64,000 nt of DNA from Maratus speciosus (GCA_963932465.1 OZ010789.1:593785581-593849580); one strand, 5' to 3'. Positions 1 through 11,640 are shown, numbered from the stretch's first letter. Program-made: numbers and translations. The notes: generated from the sequence alone by a model not told the origin.

Positions 1-21
1 ATAGCAAGACAGCCCGAAGAA

Positions 22-375
22 ATGTTCAAAAACTATGCACATATTCACGACATACTTTTAAAAAGATTTAAATTAACAGCGGAGAAGTTTAGGGTATTAT
101 TTAGCCGACATAAAAAAAAACAGAATTCTACATGGAAAGATTTTTACTTTGAAATTAGAAATTATTTTGAGGGTTGGTTATCCGAATTAGAAATTAATTC
201 ATTTGAAAAGCTCTCAGAACTAATAATCGCCGATTAGATTTTTAAAAAAAGTTCCCACCGGAATAAAAAATCATTATTTAGATGGTTGGGACAAACTAAA
301 TGACCCTGTCGTGTTAGCCGAAAAGCTAGGCATATACGGAAATATTAGACCCCCTTTTTCAAAAATCAGCAAGTA
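22..375 (+). pseudogene. gag: Gypsy Gag remnant (capsid C-terminal, SCAN-like part)
   Basis: A 71-codon open stretch (22-237) reads as a helical, Lys- and Glu-rich segment with a WKDFYFEIRNYFEGWL core. This resembles the SCAN-like capsid region that arthropod Gypsy Gag proteins carry (family knowledge; no search run). It would bind and multimerise RNA-containing particles in the cytoplasm. An in-frame TAG at 235-237 interrupts it. The same frame continues with KKVPTGIKNHYLDGWDKL to about 375, where a second stop occurs, so the TAG is a decay mutation rather than the true end. The N-terminus lies upstream of the window. Confidence 0.6.
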
Positions 376-407
376 ATTAAAAATCGCGTAAAACAAAGAA
401 ACATGTT

Positions 408-1316
408 TTGTCGAAAAATTCAAATGGTCAGGAATTCTGGGAAAATCAGATAACCAAAAATGAAGCTAGCGAACATTTTGGAAATTACAAACATACTTCT
501 CCTACCTCAAAATATACGAATTCACTCTTTGTAAACGATGATAAGCGTCCAGTTATAAGCTGCAATGGCTGTGGAAAACAAAGTTTTGTCAAAGCAAAAT
601 GTCCTAATTGTTCCCCATCTACGCAAGTAAAATCAGCAAATTTTAGTTCCCTCCATCTCCAATCTTGTTATATTAATACACAGGCAACACCTATGTTGTA
701 TATTAAGGTAAATGGTATTACAGGGGTAGCTTGCGCAGATACCGGAGCTACACATTCCATTGCTGGGGAAATGTTGTTCAAGCTTTTCCGTGACCAAGGA
801 ACTTCGTTCGAAGAGACCAGTGTAAACATAACGCTCGCTGATGGCATACGAAAAGAAACTAACTTTCTTCAAGCAACAATGTCTGTTGAAATAGAAGGTC
901 GTAGAACTAATACAACGATTTTTACGTTACCCGAAGCCACCGGAAACAGAAGATTGTTAGGCATAGATTTTTTGAATAAAATGGGAATTGTGTTGGATAT
1001 GCGAAGCAAAAGTTGGTATTTCCAGAACAATCCAAGATATAAAATTCCTCTTGCTGATGATCCTTTCAAAACGACGACTGAATTTTCAACACCAAATGTC
1101 AAAGCTAACTCAGTTACGTTAAGAGAAAATGAAGGTCAAATCCTATCTGCAATACAAAGAAAGAGACTTAATGACTTGCTTGAAAAATTTTCCAATACCT
1201 TTCAACCAGGGGGAGAAGCAACACCCGTCGTCGAACATCCCATAAACACTAGAGAACATCGTCCTATATCATTACCACCTTACAGATTATCACCTTCAAA
1301 GAAAGAGTTGCTGTAA
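408..1316 (+). pseudogene. pol: Gypsy nucleocapsid-like Cys motif plus aspartic protease, start of RT
   Basis: This 302-codon frame begins at a TTG, so the real start is probably upstream in the gag-pol fusion. Residues near 50-70 contain two CxxC pairs (CNGCG and CPNC), a degenerate knuckle. At about residue 110 ADTGATHSIAG is the retropepsin active site (catalytic Asp in DTG). The later LLGIDFLNKMGIVLD segment fits the conserved C-terminal protease motif (ILGxDFL). The end of the frame (HPINTREHRPISLPPYRLSP) is the linker that precedes the RT fingers in Gypsy polyproteins. A TAA at 1314-1316 breaks the frame; sequence beyond it is still homologous in the same frame. Confidence 0.9.
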
Positions 1317-1960
1317 ACACAAATTGATGATCTTCTTGCCAAAGAAATTATTGAGCAATGCGAATCTCCATATTCTGCACCAATCGTGCTGTTTCCTAAG
1401 CGAAATGGTAGTGTTCGTCTATGTGTAGACTACAGGAAGCTCAATGAGGTGACTATACCGGATACCTATCCACTTCCTCGTATGGACGATCTTCTACATC
1501 AGGCCAAGACTGCCCAGTTCATGACCACTCTGGATCTGAATGCTGGCTACCATCAGGTGAGTGTCGGGCCTGATCGTGATAAAACTGCTTTTATATGTTC
1601 TCTCGGAACATACCGCTTTCGACGAATGCCTTTTGGGCTCCGTAACGCTCCTGCAACATTTCAGAGGACGATGGATAACTTTTGCAACGGACTTTCAGAC
1701 ACTCAAATATTTTCTCTTACCTTGATGACCTCATTCTTTTATCATCAAATTTTTAACAACATCTATCTCATCTTGAAGCTGTTTTTCAGTAATTAGACAA
1801 ATGTAAACTTTCTGCAAATCGAGAAATATGCAACTTTGCATGTACCAGTGTAAATTACTTAGGACACTGGATGACTCCAAATGGCCTAGAAGTTGATCCT
1901 AAAAAAATGGATGCTATTGTGAGGATCCCACCTCCTAAGAATATAAAACAACCGCTATCG
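1317..1960 (+). pseudogene. pol: Gypsy reverse transcriptase, fingers and palm, frameshifted at the catalytic box
   Basis: After the stop at 1314 the same frame encodes VDYRKLNEVT, TTLDLNAGYHQV (first catalytic Asp region) and FGLRNAPATFQRTMD, all standard RT blocks. The catalytic YLDD box is present at 1718-1729 but in a different frame from the preceding sequence, so a small indel lies between about 1690 and 1718. In the new frame, TAA stops at 1754 and 1787 follow. The frame then reads into the NYLGH motif near 1855, which is the normal end of the palm. The enzyme would copy element RNA into cDNA in cytoplasmic particles; this copy cannot make it. Confidence 0.93.
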
Positions 1961-2503
1961 TTTCTGCAGACATGTTCTTGGTATCGCCGTTTTATACAAA
2001 ATTTTGCAGAAATATCCAGACCACTTAGTAACCTCACTAAGAAGAATCTCCAATGGCATTTGGGTGCCGATGAAGAAAATGCATGTCAAACCTTGAAGCA
2101 ATGCCTGGTTTCAACACCAATATTGAAACAGGCTGATGAAACAAAACCCTTCATCATTCGAACCGATGCAAGCAATTATGCTTTTGGAGCAGTACTTCTC
2201 CAGGGTAAGGGTGCGGAAGAGCATCCGATTGAGTACGCCAGTAGATTGCTGATTCCTGCAGAACGCAACTATCACACCACGGAACGGGCAGCTCTTGCTG
2301 TTGTCTGGGCTGTTAATAAATTCAGAGGATACATTGACGGAACAGAAGTTACTGTGGCATCCGAACACCAGCCTCTCCGATGGCTCATGAGTTTAAAGTC
2401 AGCTTCTGGAAGACTTGCCAGATGGGCTTTGCAGTTGCAGGAATTTAATGTGAAAATAGAATACATTCTAGGTAAAGCAAATGCTTTCTCGTCCTGCTTG
2501 TGA
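1871..2503 (+). pseudogene. pol: Gypsy RT thumb/connection and RNase H
   Basis: The open frame continues from the RT palm (GLEVDPKKMDAI), through the connection (SFLQTCSWYRRFI, PLSNLTKKN) to the RNase HI-type domain: RTDASNYAFGAVLLQ (first catalytic Asp), IEYASRLL, ERAALAVVWAV (catalytic Glu) and EHQPLRWLM (where the family usually has TDH, so the Asp may be replaced here). The domain removes template RNA during reverse transcription. The frame ends at 2503 because a small indel near 2480 shifts the GKANA linker; the continuation LSRPACDH, normally VADALSRP, is in the next frame. Confidence 0.93.
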
Positions 2504-3936
2504 TCATATCAATAAAGAAGATTATGATATTTGGTCCATAATGATTGATATTCCTGCTAATATGTCTAGTGATCTACGTTCTGAACAAATGAAAGATGAA
2601 GAATTAAAGAAAATTATTAAAAGTTTCGAAGATGAAAAAAAAACTGTAGACTACACTAACTAGACTGAACGCGGTTATATTATGAACCAAGGAGTTTTAT
2701 ACTGGTATTCCCTAAGTTCGGAAGCAGAAGAAGCACAACTAGTAGTCCCCTCACATGAACGGGAAAAAATTTTAAAAGAACACCATGACTCACCTATGGC
2801 TGGTCACTACGGTGCTGAAGGTACATTAAATAGAATTTGCAAAAGATATTATTGAACTGGAATGCGTTCCTACATTGCAGATTATGTCAAAAATTGTGCT
2901 GAATGTCATAGGTATAAACCTTCTAATCAAAAACCGTCCGGTTTGTTACAAACACCAGTGTATTCACAACGATTTGAAGTTCTATCAATTGATCTTTTTG
3001 ACCCTATACCAAAAAGTTACAATTGTAAAAGATGGATATTCATAGTAGAAGACTGTGCAATAAGATGTGTTGAACTATTTGCCCTTACAGAAGCTACTGC
3101 CGCACAGTGTGCCACTACTTTGATCGAAGAAGTTATCCTTAGATATGGTCTACCCAGACGTATAATATGTGATAACGGACCCCAATTTGTTAGTAGTGTG
3201 ATGCAACTACTTTGTTTTCTATTAGGTATCAAACAAAACCCAACTCCCATATATCATCCTCAGGCACATCCTGTGGAGAGATAAAATAGAGATCTCAAAT
3301 CTCAAGCTGAGATAGGTTATATTAGTAGAGAATGACCATTGTTCATGGGAAGAGAAACTTCCAACAATACGTTTTGCAATTAATACTGCTAAGTGTGACA
3401 CCACTGGAGAAACAGCAGCATTTTTACAATTTGGGAGAGAATTAAGAACGACAGACGATGTTCAACGCGACATTCGTGCTGTAATTCAAAATGACAACTT
3501 TGTACCTGAAATTACATCATACCTCAAGAAATTAGCAATCTTCACCAAAGAAATTAAGGAATTTGAAGCTAAGCAAGATCAAAGAAAGAAATACGCTGAC
3601 CGTAAAAGAAAATCAGGACATTGTTTTGCTCCAGGAGACAAGGATTGGGTTGACTTACATCCAGTAAGTAAAGCCTCTAGCAATAAAACTGCAAAGTTCA
3701 TGCCTAAACGTGATGGACCATACATTATTTTAACTCAAAAATCACCCACCACATTTGTTATAGCAAGCATGGACAATCCAAATGAACCGCTTGCTACATG
3801 TCATACTTCAGCTTTAAAACTGTGTATTGACTCTGACATTGTGCCTGTTGCACCAATTAGGAAACGCGGCAGACCACCTAAAAAAGTTACTGGTTCCTCA
3901 CAGGGACGTCCGCGGAACCAGAGGGGGAGGTTGTAA
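2481..3936 (+). pseudogene. pol: Gypsy integrase with C-terminal tail, several stops
   Basis: From the ALSRP linker the frame runs through an HHCC zinc domain (HHDSPMAGH then CAECHR near 2785-2910), then the catalytic core: VLSIDLFDP (first Asp), RYGLPRRIICDNGPQF (second Asp) and HPQAHPVER (catalytic Glu). TAG at 2661, TGA near 2853 and TAA at 3282 interrupt it. A frame change follows 3290, after which AFLQFGRELR and FAPGDKDWVDLHP give the C-terminal integrase region. The tail ends in a basic, Pro-rich stretch (RKRGRPPKK), an AT-hook-like GRP core. The final stop (3934-3936) overlaps the first bases of the 3' LTR, as is common in compact Gypsy elements. Confidence 0.92.
3920..3930 (+). other. 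Polypurine tract
   Basis: An uninterrupted purine run (AGAGGGGGAGG) lies one base before the TGTAAC start of the LTR. In LTR retrotransposons this is the primer site for plus-strand DNA synthesis, and its position fixes the 5' edge of the LTR. Confidence 0.8.
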
Positions 3937-4260
3937 CAAAATGACTGCCTTCCCTTATTTTTATAGCTTATAGATGGCGCTGTTGCCACTGTCGGCAAAA
4001 TATCCTGAGATATTTTGCCAAACATGAAGTGAAGTGAGTGCATGTAATTATGATTGCGCGGGTTTAATAGAGTTTCGGTATCTGTACAAAATGTAACTCA
4101 TCTAGTGAAGCTGAAATGTGAAAACCAGTAATATGTATTTTTCATTCATAATATGCGCTTTTCGCGAATTGTATATACTTTGTGTTTGATCCTTATTAAA
4201 AATGTGACTGTTTAAGCTGTCGAGAGTATTTATCATCACCCACATCGACACAAGGTTACA
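3932..4260 (+). repeat. 3' LTR of the Gypsy element (329 bp)
   Basis: The segment begins TGTAAC directly after the polypurine tract and ends GTTACA, giving a perfect 6-bp TG...CA terminal inverted repeat. It includes the AGATGGCGCTGTTGCCA stretch near 3970 seen in many insect and arachnid Gypsy LTRs. The partner 5' LTR is outside the window, so age cannot be estimated and the target duplication cannot be confirmed. Confidence 0.82.
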
Positions 4261-5102
4261 TTTATTTTACCGTGTTGGAATGCTAACAATAATTTGTTTT
4301 TTTCTATCTATTGAAAATTGGAAGCATAAGTACATGATAAAAGCTTGTGGACAACGTAAAAAAATTATTGCTTGCAAAATTTATTGTATCATTGTTTTTT
4401 TATGAAAGATTTTCTACATTATTAGTATTGGTCTTGATCTAAACGTTGCTACATTTATTATACCACGTGGCCGCGTGCCATACAAACAATATATATATAT
4501 TTTTTTTTTTATCTATTGAAACTTAGTAGCACAAATATAACATAAAAAAAATTTGACACCTGAAATTATAAACATTCTTTTTAATCTAAACGGAGGTAAG
4601 TATTTATAGGAACAAAAAAAAAGTGGAAATACAATGATTTTTCAAGCTATGGATTTTTATTTATTTTTTTTTTTTTTTTTTTGAAGTTTTTTTTTTTTTT
4701 ACTGTAACATAACAAATCTGTAAAGATGGAAAGCTTTCTACTTTTTTTCATAAGTATAAAACGAGTACAAAAGCTGAAAGCTCAAAGAAAGAATGGTTTT
4801 AGAATAGTTTTTGGACATTTCTGAGAATTACTATAAGTGGTTTTGAAAGACATAAAGCGTAAAAATACATTAAATTGAAGAAAAGTAAATAATAGCATTT
4901 AAGGATTTGATGTTTACTTTTTATTTTATTTTATTTTTATCGATAAAAGATTCTTGACTCAAATTCTTTAAATAAAAAAGATTTTTTTTAGAAATATTCT
5001 TTGTTTAAAAGAACATTTAAGTTCCTGTAAAGTTTTAAATCCATACTTTAAAAATATTCCTATTATGCCGCACTTCGTTTTTTTTCCTTCCGGAAATAAC
5101 TG

Positions 5103-5280
5103 CAGGGTTCGTACGGGTGCTTGAATTTCATGACTAGGAAATTCTTCGGTACCAGTATTTTCTTATGGAAAATCTCTCCTGAAATAAGGCGAAATTTCAT
5201 CCGTTTAAACTAGATTTTTTTTGTCTATAAAAAAATTCTCATATTGGGCCTTGAAAATAACGCTATCCGTACGAACACTG
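5103..5280. mobile_element. Short TIR element (hAT-like MITE)
   Basis: The 178-bp segment starts CAGGGTTCGTACGG and ends CCGTACGAACACTG, a 14-bp terminal inverted repeat with one mismatch. The CAGGGTTCGTACGG start followed by CTTGAATTTC resembles the ends of widespread non-autonomous hAT-type elements. The flanks do not give a clean 8-bp target duplication, so the family is tentative. Confidence 0.6.
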
Positions 5281-6022
5281 AACTACAACGTTTAATAAAT
5301 ATCGGCTTTAATTTTTACTTTTTTTATTGCTGCTTGGTCTTCGGTATTAAATGTACTAAAGTGTCGATCATTGTAGGTTAAATATTGATAATTTCTACTG
5401 AAATGTTTTTAACTTCTAAGCATCCCACATTTTCAATTTTTACGCCTTTTTATAGGGAAAAAAGTACTTTTAAATGAAATTTGTTTGAAAACTGCATCTT
5501 AATGAATTTTTGAGGTGTTAATTTTTTTGTAGCTTTTAGAACCATTTCTCTAATGGTGGCAATATAAGTACTACATTTCTGTACAATGTAAAGGAAAAGC
5601 AGTTGGAAAATAACAGCTTATTTCATCTTTTCGTGGCCATTTCCGCATAATAAGTGATGAAAAAATTAATTAAAATATACGCTATTTTGAAAAAAATATA
5701 AGTGAATGATTTCTGATAAAATATGGCGCTATTAGAAACTACATTTAATTTGAAAAATCCATATTAGTGTTACAAACAAATGAATGCATATGAATCATTA
5801 GATAGTCGACATTTTTCGTTGAGTTTCTTGAATGATGACATCGCTCTTCGATGAGTTCATGTATTATTCAGCGATAGTGACGCCCTATGCATACTTTTCT
5901 GTAGATGTTGTTTAAGTTGGGATCGTAAATGTAGAATTCTTCAGCGGATGCAAATAACATCATTTTATATAAAATAAAAGCGTGCGTTTTAAGTTCTTAA
6001 ATCTGAAACAAGTTTTATACTA

Positions 6023-6034
6023 TATGTCTATCTA

Positions 6035-6065
<31 letters not shown>

Positions 6066-6071
6066 ATATAT
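6023..6071. repeat. TCTA/TC microsatellite
   Basis: A run of TCTA and TC units, imperfect, in AT-rich DNA. Confidence 0.95.
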
Positions 6072-6383
6072 GTATATAATTTTTTTTCTTCAAGGGCAAC
6101 ATTAAATTCAGAAAAAGCAGAATTCCTGTTTTCTAGTATATTTTAAAGCAGGATGGCCTAAAAGTTCGACCCGAGTAATTTCATAAACTACCCGGTGGAT
6201 TTTTGTTATTATTATCTTTGCACATTTACATAACTTGCAATTGACCCATTTTGAAATAAGACTTACAGAAAAGACGGTATATATAAACATTTAGACTCAA
6301 GTACTTGTTTTTAACTACAGTTTTTAACAGTAGTTTTCTAAATAATAAATATACTTTCGTATAGCAATGATGTACAGTCGGAC

Positions 6384-6421
6384 AAAAATAAAATAAAATA
6401 AAATAAAATAAAATAAAATAA
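6384..6421. repeat. AAAAT pentanucleotide microsatellite
   Basis: About seven consecutive AAAAT units. The reverse strand accounts for a spurious open frame here. Confidence 0.95.
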
Positions 6422-7074
6422 CGGAACATATATTTTAATCCCCACATTTTCACAATTTGAAATAGCCGTTAGACATGAAATAACGCCTTCCTTCAATTTC
6501 TGTTAAAAAAAATCAGCAGACATTAGACTTCCTACATAGAGGGTACCAAACACTGCACATGTCAAAACGAAAATCTAATTTTGGCAACATATCTCAATCT
6601 TTCGTTAAATTTTACCTTAGGCTACCAAACGTGTTGTCTTTCGATATAGTAAATTAATAATGGAAAATGTATAATCTTTGGAACACTGAAATATATTTGT
6701 AATCGTTTCAAAATAGATTGCAGTGTGGGTTTTTCTTCAGGATAACTCAAAATGTATCTGCTAATACAGTATTAACTTATTTGAAGTTCATAAAAATTGG
6801 TTTCTGAAAAATTTTGATGCATTATAATTCGTATTTTTTTTCCCAATATTTAATAAAAATTATATATTTGTTTTAAACATTTATGAAGTATGACATAGAT
6901 TTTAATTAGAAATTAAAATTTTCAAAGATTCTATATTATGAGTTCAAAATTAACAATTATTGTGCCAAGAAGATTTTGTGTTATGTTTTAAAATTTTGAG
7001 GCATTGCAATATTTTTTTTTTTGAAAGATTAGTATAATGGTTGGAATTCATGAATTTATTTGTAATCGTTTTAA

Positions 7075-7303
7075 CCCTTTCATTCCCAATGAGTCCAAAT
7101 GGCATCAAGATGTTAGTGGATTGTTTAATTCGAATATTCCAAATTCATACCAGAAAACTAAAATAGCAATATGGGATTTACTTAATAACAGACCATTCAG
7201 TATTTAAATAAAGCGAAATTTATCATTGAAATTTTCTAGTGTAAATTCGAATTCTCTGAACTACGTAATTTCTAGAACGTATACTACCAAGGGAATGAAA
7301 GGG
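7075..7303. mobile_element. TTAA-flanked piggyBac-type MITE, copy 1
   Basis: 229 bp bounded by CCCTTTCATTCCC and its exact complement GGGAATGAAAGGG, with TTAA on both sides (7071-7074 and 7304-7307). TTAA duplication with C/G-rich CCCT-type ends is the signature of piggyBac-type insertion. It has no coding capacity. Confidence 0.88.
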
Positions 7304-7673
7304 TTAAAACACATTCCAGTGTGGGTTTTTTCTTGTATTAACTCAAAAACTGATTGTGAAAATGCATTAACTTATTTGAAGTTCCTAAAAATTGGTTTCT
7401 GAAAAATTTTGATACATTATAATTCGTATTTTTTTTCTCAGTATTTAATAAAAATTATATATTTGTTTTAAACAATTATGAAGTATGACATAGATTTTAA
7501 TTAGAAATTATAATTTTCAAAGATTCTACATTATGTGTCCAAAATTAACAATTATTGTACCAAGAAGATTTTGTGTTATGTTTTAAAATTTTGAGGCATT
7601 GCAATTTTTTTTTTTTTTTTTGAAAGATTAGTATAATGCTTGGAATTCATGAATTTATTTGTAATCGTTTTAA

Positions 7674-7902
7674 CCCTTTCATTCCCAATGAGTCCAAATG
7701 GCATCAAGATGTTAGTGGATTGTTTAATTCGGATATTACAAATTCATACCAGAAAACTAAAATAGCAATATATGATTTACTTAATAACAGACCATTCAGT
7801 ATTTAAATAAAGCGAAATTTATCATTGAAATTTTCTAGTGTAAATTCGAATTCTCTGAACTACGTAATTTCTAGAACGTATACTACCAAGGGAATGAAAG
7901 GG
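7674..7902. mobile_element. TTAA-flanked piggyBac-type MITE, copy 2
   Basis: Same 229-bp element and flanks (TTAA at 7670-7673 and 7903-7906), one satellite unit downstream. Its position within the monomer is identical to copy 1, so it arose by amplification of the composite unit and not by a new insertion. Confidence 0.88.
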
Positions 7903-8266
7903 TTAAAATACATTGCAGTGTGGGTTTTTTCTTGTGATAACTCAAAACCTGCTTGTGAATATTGCATTAACTTATTTGAATTTCCTAAAAATTGGTTTCT
8001 GAAAAATTTTGATACATTATAATTCGTATTTTTTTTCTCAATATTTAATAAAAATTATATATTTGTTTTAAACAATTATAAAGTATGACATAGATTTTAA
8101 TTAGAAATTAAAATTTTTAAAGATTCTACATTATGTGTCCAAAATTAACAATTATTGTACCAAGAAGATTTTGTGTTATGTTTTAAAATTTTGAGGCATT
8201 GCAATTTTTTTTTTGAAAGATTAGTATAATGCTTGGAATTCGTGAATTTATTTGTAATCGTTTTAA

Positions 8267-8495
8267 ACCTTTCACTCCCAATGAGTCCAAATGGCATCAA
8301 TATGTTAGTGGATTGTTTAATTCGGATATTCCAAATTCATACCAGAAAACTAAAATAGCAATATATGATTTACTTAATAACAGACCATTCAGTATTTAAA
8401 TAAAGCGAAATTTATCATTGAAATTTTCTAGTGTAAATTCGAATTCTTTGAACTACGTAATTTCTAGAACGTATACTACCAAGGAAATGAAAGGG
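8267..8495. mobile_element. TTAA-flanked piggyBac-type MITE, copy 3
   Basis: Same element, 229 bp. The left end has decayed to ACCTTTCACTCCC and the right end reads GGAAATGAAAGGG; TTAA flanks persist at 8263-8266 and 8496-8499. Confidence 0.86.
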
Positions 8496-8858
8496 TTAAA
8501 ACACATTGCAGTGTGGGTTTTTTCTTGTGATAACTCAAAAACTGCTTGTGAATATTGCATTAACTTATTTGAAGTTCCTAAAAATTGGTTTCTGAAAAAT
8601 TTTGATACATTATAATTCGTATTTTTTTTCTCAATACTTAATAAAAATTATGTATTTGTTTTAAACAATTATGAAGTATGACATAGATTTTAATTAGAAA
8701 TTAAAATTTTCAAAGATTCTACATTATGAGTCCAAAATTAACAATTATTGTACCAAGAAGATTTTGTGTTATGTTTTAAAATTTTGAGGCATTGCATTTT
8801 TTTTTTGAAAGATTAGTATAATGCTTGGAATTCATGAATTTATTTGTAATCGTTTTAA

Positions 8859-9087
8859 CCCTTTCATTCCCAATGAGTCCAAATGGCATCAAGATGTTAG
8901 TGGATTGTTTAATTCGGATATTCCAAATTCATACCAGAAAACTAAAATATCAATATATGATTTACTTAATAACAGACCATTCAGTATTTAAATAAAGCGA
9001 AATTTATCATTGAAATTTTCTAGTGTAAATTTGAATTCTCTAAACTACGTAATTTCTAGAACGTATACTGCCAAGGGAATGAAAGGG
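8859..9087. mobile_element. TTAA-flanked piggyBac-type MITE, copy 4
   Basis: Same 229-bp element. The left TTAA (8855-8858) is intact and the right has mutated to ATAA (9088-9091). This is the last filled monomer; the next monomer (near 9438) has the empty site. Confidence 0.86.
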
Positions 9088-9696
9088 ATAAAAGACATTG
9101 CAGTGTGGGTTTTTTCTTGTGATAACTCAAAAACAGCTTGTGAATATTGCATTAATTTATTTGAAGTTCCTAAAAATTGGTTTCTGAAAAATTTTGATAC
9201 GATATAATTTATATTGTTTTTGAAAATTTAATAAAAAAATATATATTTGTTTTAAACAACTATGAAGTGTGACATGTGATTCTTATTACAAATTAGATTT
9301 TAAAAGATTCTATATTATGAATTCAAAATTACGATTATTCCACCAAGAAGTTTTTGTGATATGTTTTAAAATCTTGACGCATTGTAATAATTTTTTAAAC
9401 AATTATTATAATGTTTGGAACTGCTAGATTTATTTGTAATCGTTTCAAAGCAAATTGCAGTGTTGGTTTTTTCTTTAAGGCAACTCAAAAAGTACTTGCT
9501 GATATCGTATTAATTTATTTAAAGTTCATAAAAATTGGTTTTTGAAAATTTTGCATACGTTATTAGGATGAGCGAAGCGAGCCCTCTACTAGTCCACACA
9601 AATTACATTTTGTCGTACACTTTACAAAAAAAAAACTATTCAGTATTTTTACTTGAAATTAAACATAAAAATAAATTATGACCTGTAAATTTGCAC

Positions 9697-9727
<31 letters not shown>

Positions 9728-10490
9728 GTTTGTTTTACAGAATAACCTTAAAAAAAATATTATTTTAATTAATTTATTTTACATGTTTTTCCATTACAGA
9801 CGCATTTTTGTAAATAAAAGGTGACACACGCATATTTTCAGAAGAAAAAAAAATCACGGAGTCAGTAATTGCCGAAACGTCAGTGAGGCTTACTGTGGAA
9901 ACACGAAAAGTTTTGATTTCAGTCTGTTAGTCTGTTGCCTGTCTATCCAAGGATAACTGGCGCAAAAAGCATCCGAATAGCTTGAAATTATTTGGGTATG
10001 TTCGTGAGGTATCCGTACTTAGCTGTACAGTTTTTGGTTCAATTTGGTTCAATTTTTCCGGAAATATGGAACATTTAATTTTTCTTCATGGTGCTTTTCT
10101 ATGGCATGTCAAACGATTTTCAAATTTCTATTTGTTAAACCAAAATGGCAGATTTAATTACTGGATTTAAATGTTAATTTATGGATACTAAAATTACTAA
10201 ATAAGGATTTTTAATTATTTTTATTATTTTGAATGTTTGTCAATATATTTACAGATTTTTTTTAATTACGTGTATTATTTTTAACGAAACTTTATACATG
10301 ATTTCCAATAATATAAAAAAAAATTATTCAGCAATTTACATGTGTGACATGATACATATTTCATTTTTTTTCTTTTTCTTTTGTCCGTTGCCTAGCGACT
10401 ACATTTTGTAACCTATAAAGAAAATTATTCAAATAATCCCAAATACGAAATATTAAGAAAAAAATCTGTCTGAGGTAAATGAAAGATTGG

Positions 10491-10552
10491 TACTAATACG
10501 TAGTACTAAACGTATACGTAGTACGTAAATTCGTAGTACTAATACGTATAGT
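10491..10552. repeat. Clustered CGTAGTAC/TACGTA short palindromes
   Basis: Several copies of CGTAGTAC and ACTAATACGTA within 60 bp. Function unknown; possibly a replication-slippage product. Confidence 0.6.
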
Positions 10553-11027
10553 CTTAAATCTAGCTTTGCGTCAAATATGAACTATGTTAACAAATTACGG
10601 TTTTAATTTGAATGTAGATGCTATTAAAAGGTTATCACAAAAATATTTTACAGCGCCCAATGGATGCGATTTATGGAATTAATAGTGTATACGATAAGGA
10701 ATGATTATCCAGTAGATTTAAAGATCTCCGGAAATATGCTTTTTTGGGGTAATTTTAGTATATTGTGTGCTAGCGAGTATATTAGGATGTTATTAAACTA
10801 ATGTTTCAACATGTTAAAAGTAATAAAAAGTACATTTAATCGCATATAAATGCTTTTTAATACTTTTCAACATAGTTGAATAGTGTTTATGACATCAATT
10901 TCTCTGTCTGTTCGTTCTCTAACTTGCGTAAATATAATCTGAATTACGTATAATTAATATACGTTACTGTGGTTTACCTATTATGTCTGGTATTGAAAAT
11001 AAAGTGCGTAGAATACATAGCTCAATT

Positions 11028-11640
11028 ATAAGGACACTCTAAAGTATTCCGTTACATTATGGTCTATGGGAAAAATCATTTGCGGTGTATTTCAATATTG
11101 CGACACAATTTTAAACGTAATGAAATTTATGTACATTATTAATGTGCACTAGAACATGGTTACCAAAAAAATATCGTATGTATATCATTTACGGCACGCG
11201 TACAGGGAACTCAAAAATATTCATTATATTATGGTTTATGAAGAAAATTATTTTACGGCGCATTTTAATGATGGTCCTTTATTTCAAACATAATAAAATT
11301 GATATGGATTTCTGAGATGCACTAAAACATCCCTTATGAAGTATAAGGCTGCAAAGCATATATCATATTTTACAGGGTCAAACAAAAGAAGTCTGTTATA
11401 TAATGCAGATCTACGGTTAAAAATTGTTCGCAATGTCTTTTAATTGTATTGCTCGATTTCAAACATTATGAAATTGATATAAATTACTGAGATTTGCTAC
11501 AAGAAGCTTGCAATTGAATATGATTTAAATCGCATTTATCATTCATTTACAGGGTTACATAAAAGAATTTTGATACCATACTGTGTCCGACGTATTGTCT
11601 AGGGATGAATGCTGAAGAGTGTTTTCTATTATGTTATGTG
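11028..11640 (+). repeat. Diverged tandem repeat, about 173-bp unit, four units
   Basis: The phrase TACAGGG(A/T)... followed by an ATTATGGTCTATGG-like block recurs at 11028 (decayed), 11201, 11371 and 11548, giving spacings of 173, 170 and 177 bp. Within each unit an AAACATAATGAAATTGATAT-like block also recurs. The same family occurs in reverse orientation near 33.8-34.4 kb. Confidence 0.75.

Larger units (their letters stand above)
1..4260 (+). mobile_element. Ty3/Gypsy LTR retrotransposon, 5' truncated by the window, decayed
   Basis: The plus strand carries, in order, a Gag remnant, a Cys-rich knuckle, an aspartic protease (DTGA), reverse transcriptase, RNase H and integrase, followed by a purine tract and one LTR. 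Protease-RT-RNase H-integrase is the diagnostic order of Ty3/Gypsy (Metaviridae-type) elements. The 5' LTR and start of gag lie before base 1. The copy cannot be autonomous: gag has an in-frame stop, pol has several stops, and the frame changes near 1700 and 2480 and again after about 3290. The LTR end is intact, so this looks like an old full-length insertion rather than a truncated one. Confidence 0.93.
4261..6674. other. AT-rich non-coding stretch
   Basis: No credible coding frame. It contains T-homopolymers near 4500, 4660 and 4690, the small MITE at 5103-5280 and two microsatellites annotated separately. Short open frames at 6108-6453 on the minus strand are low-complexity and cross a microsatellite, so I do not call them genes. 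Confidence 0.7.
6675..9564. repeat. Satellite-like tandem array, about 360-bp monomer, four units enlarged to about 593 bp
   Basis: The phrase TTTGTAATCGTTT recurs at about 6697, 7060, 7659, 8252, 8844 and 9434. The first interval is about 363 bp and the next four are about 590-599 bp. Each longer unit contains the whole short monomer plus a 229-bp TTAA-flanked insert at one fixed position. The enlarged units are very similar to one another; length differences come mainly from T-runs near 7605, 8205 and 8800. The 65-codon open frames repeated at 7825, 8418 and 9010 are by-products of the repeat and not genes. The right edge is cut by the insertion at 9565. Confidence 0.93.

Noticed and set aside
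7825..9207. Three near-identical 65-codon frames at 593-bp spacing, resembling a small gene family
   Set aside because: They straddle the MITE/monomer junction of the satellite, start with different contexts and have no domain. They are by-products of the tandem repeat.
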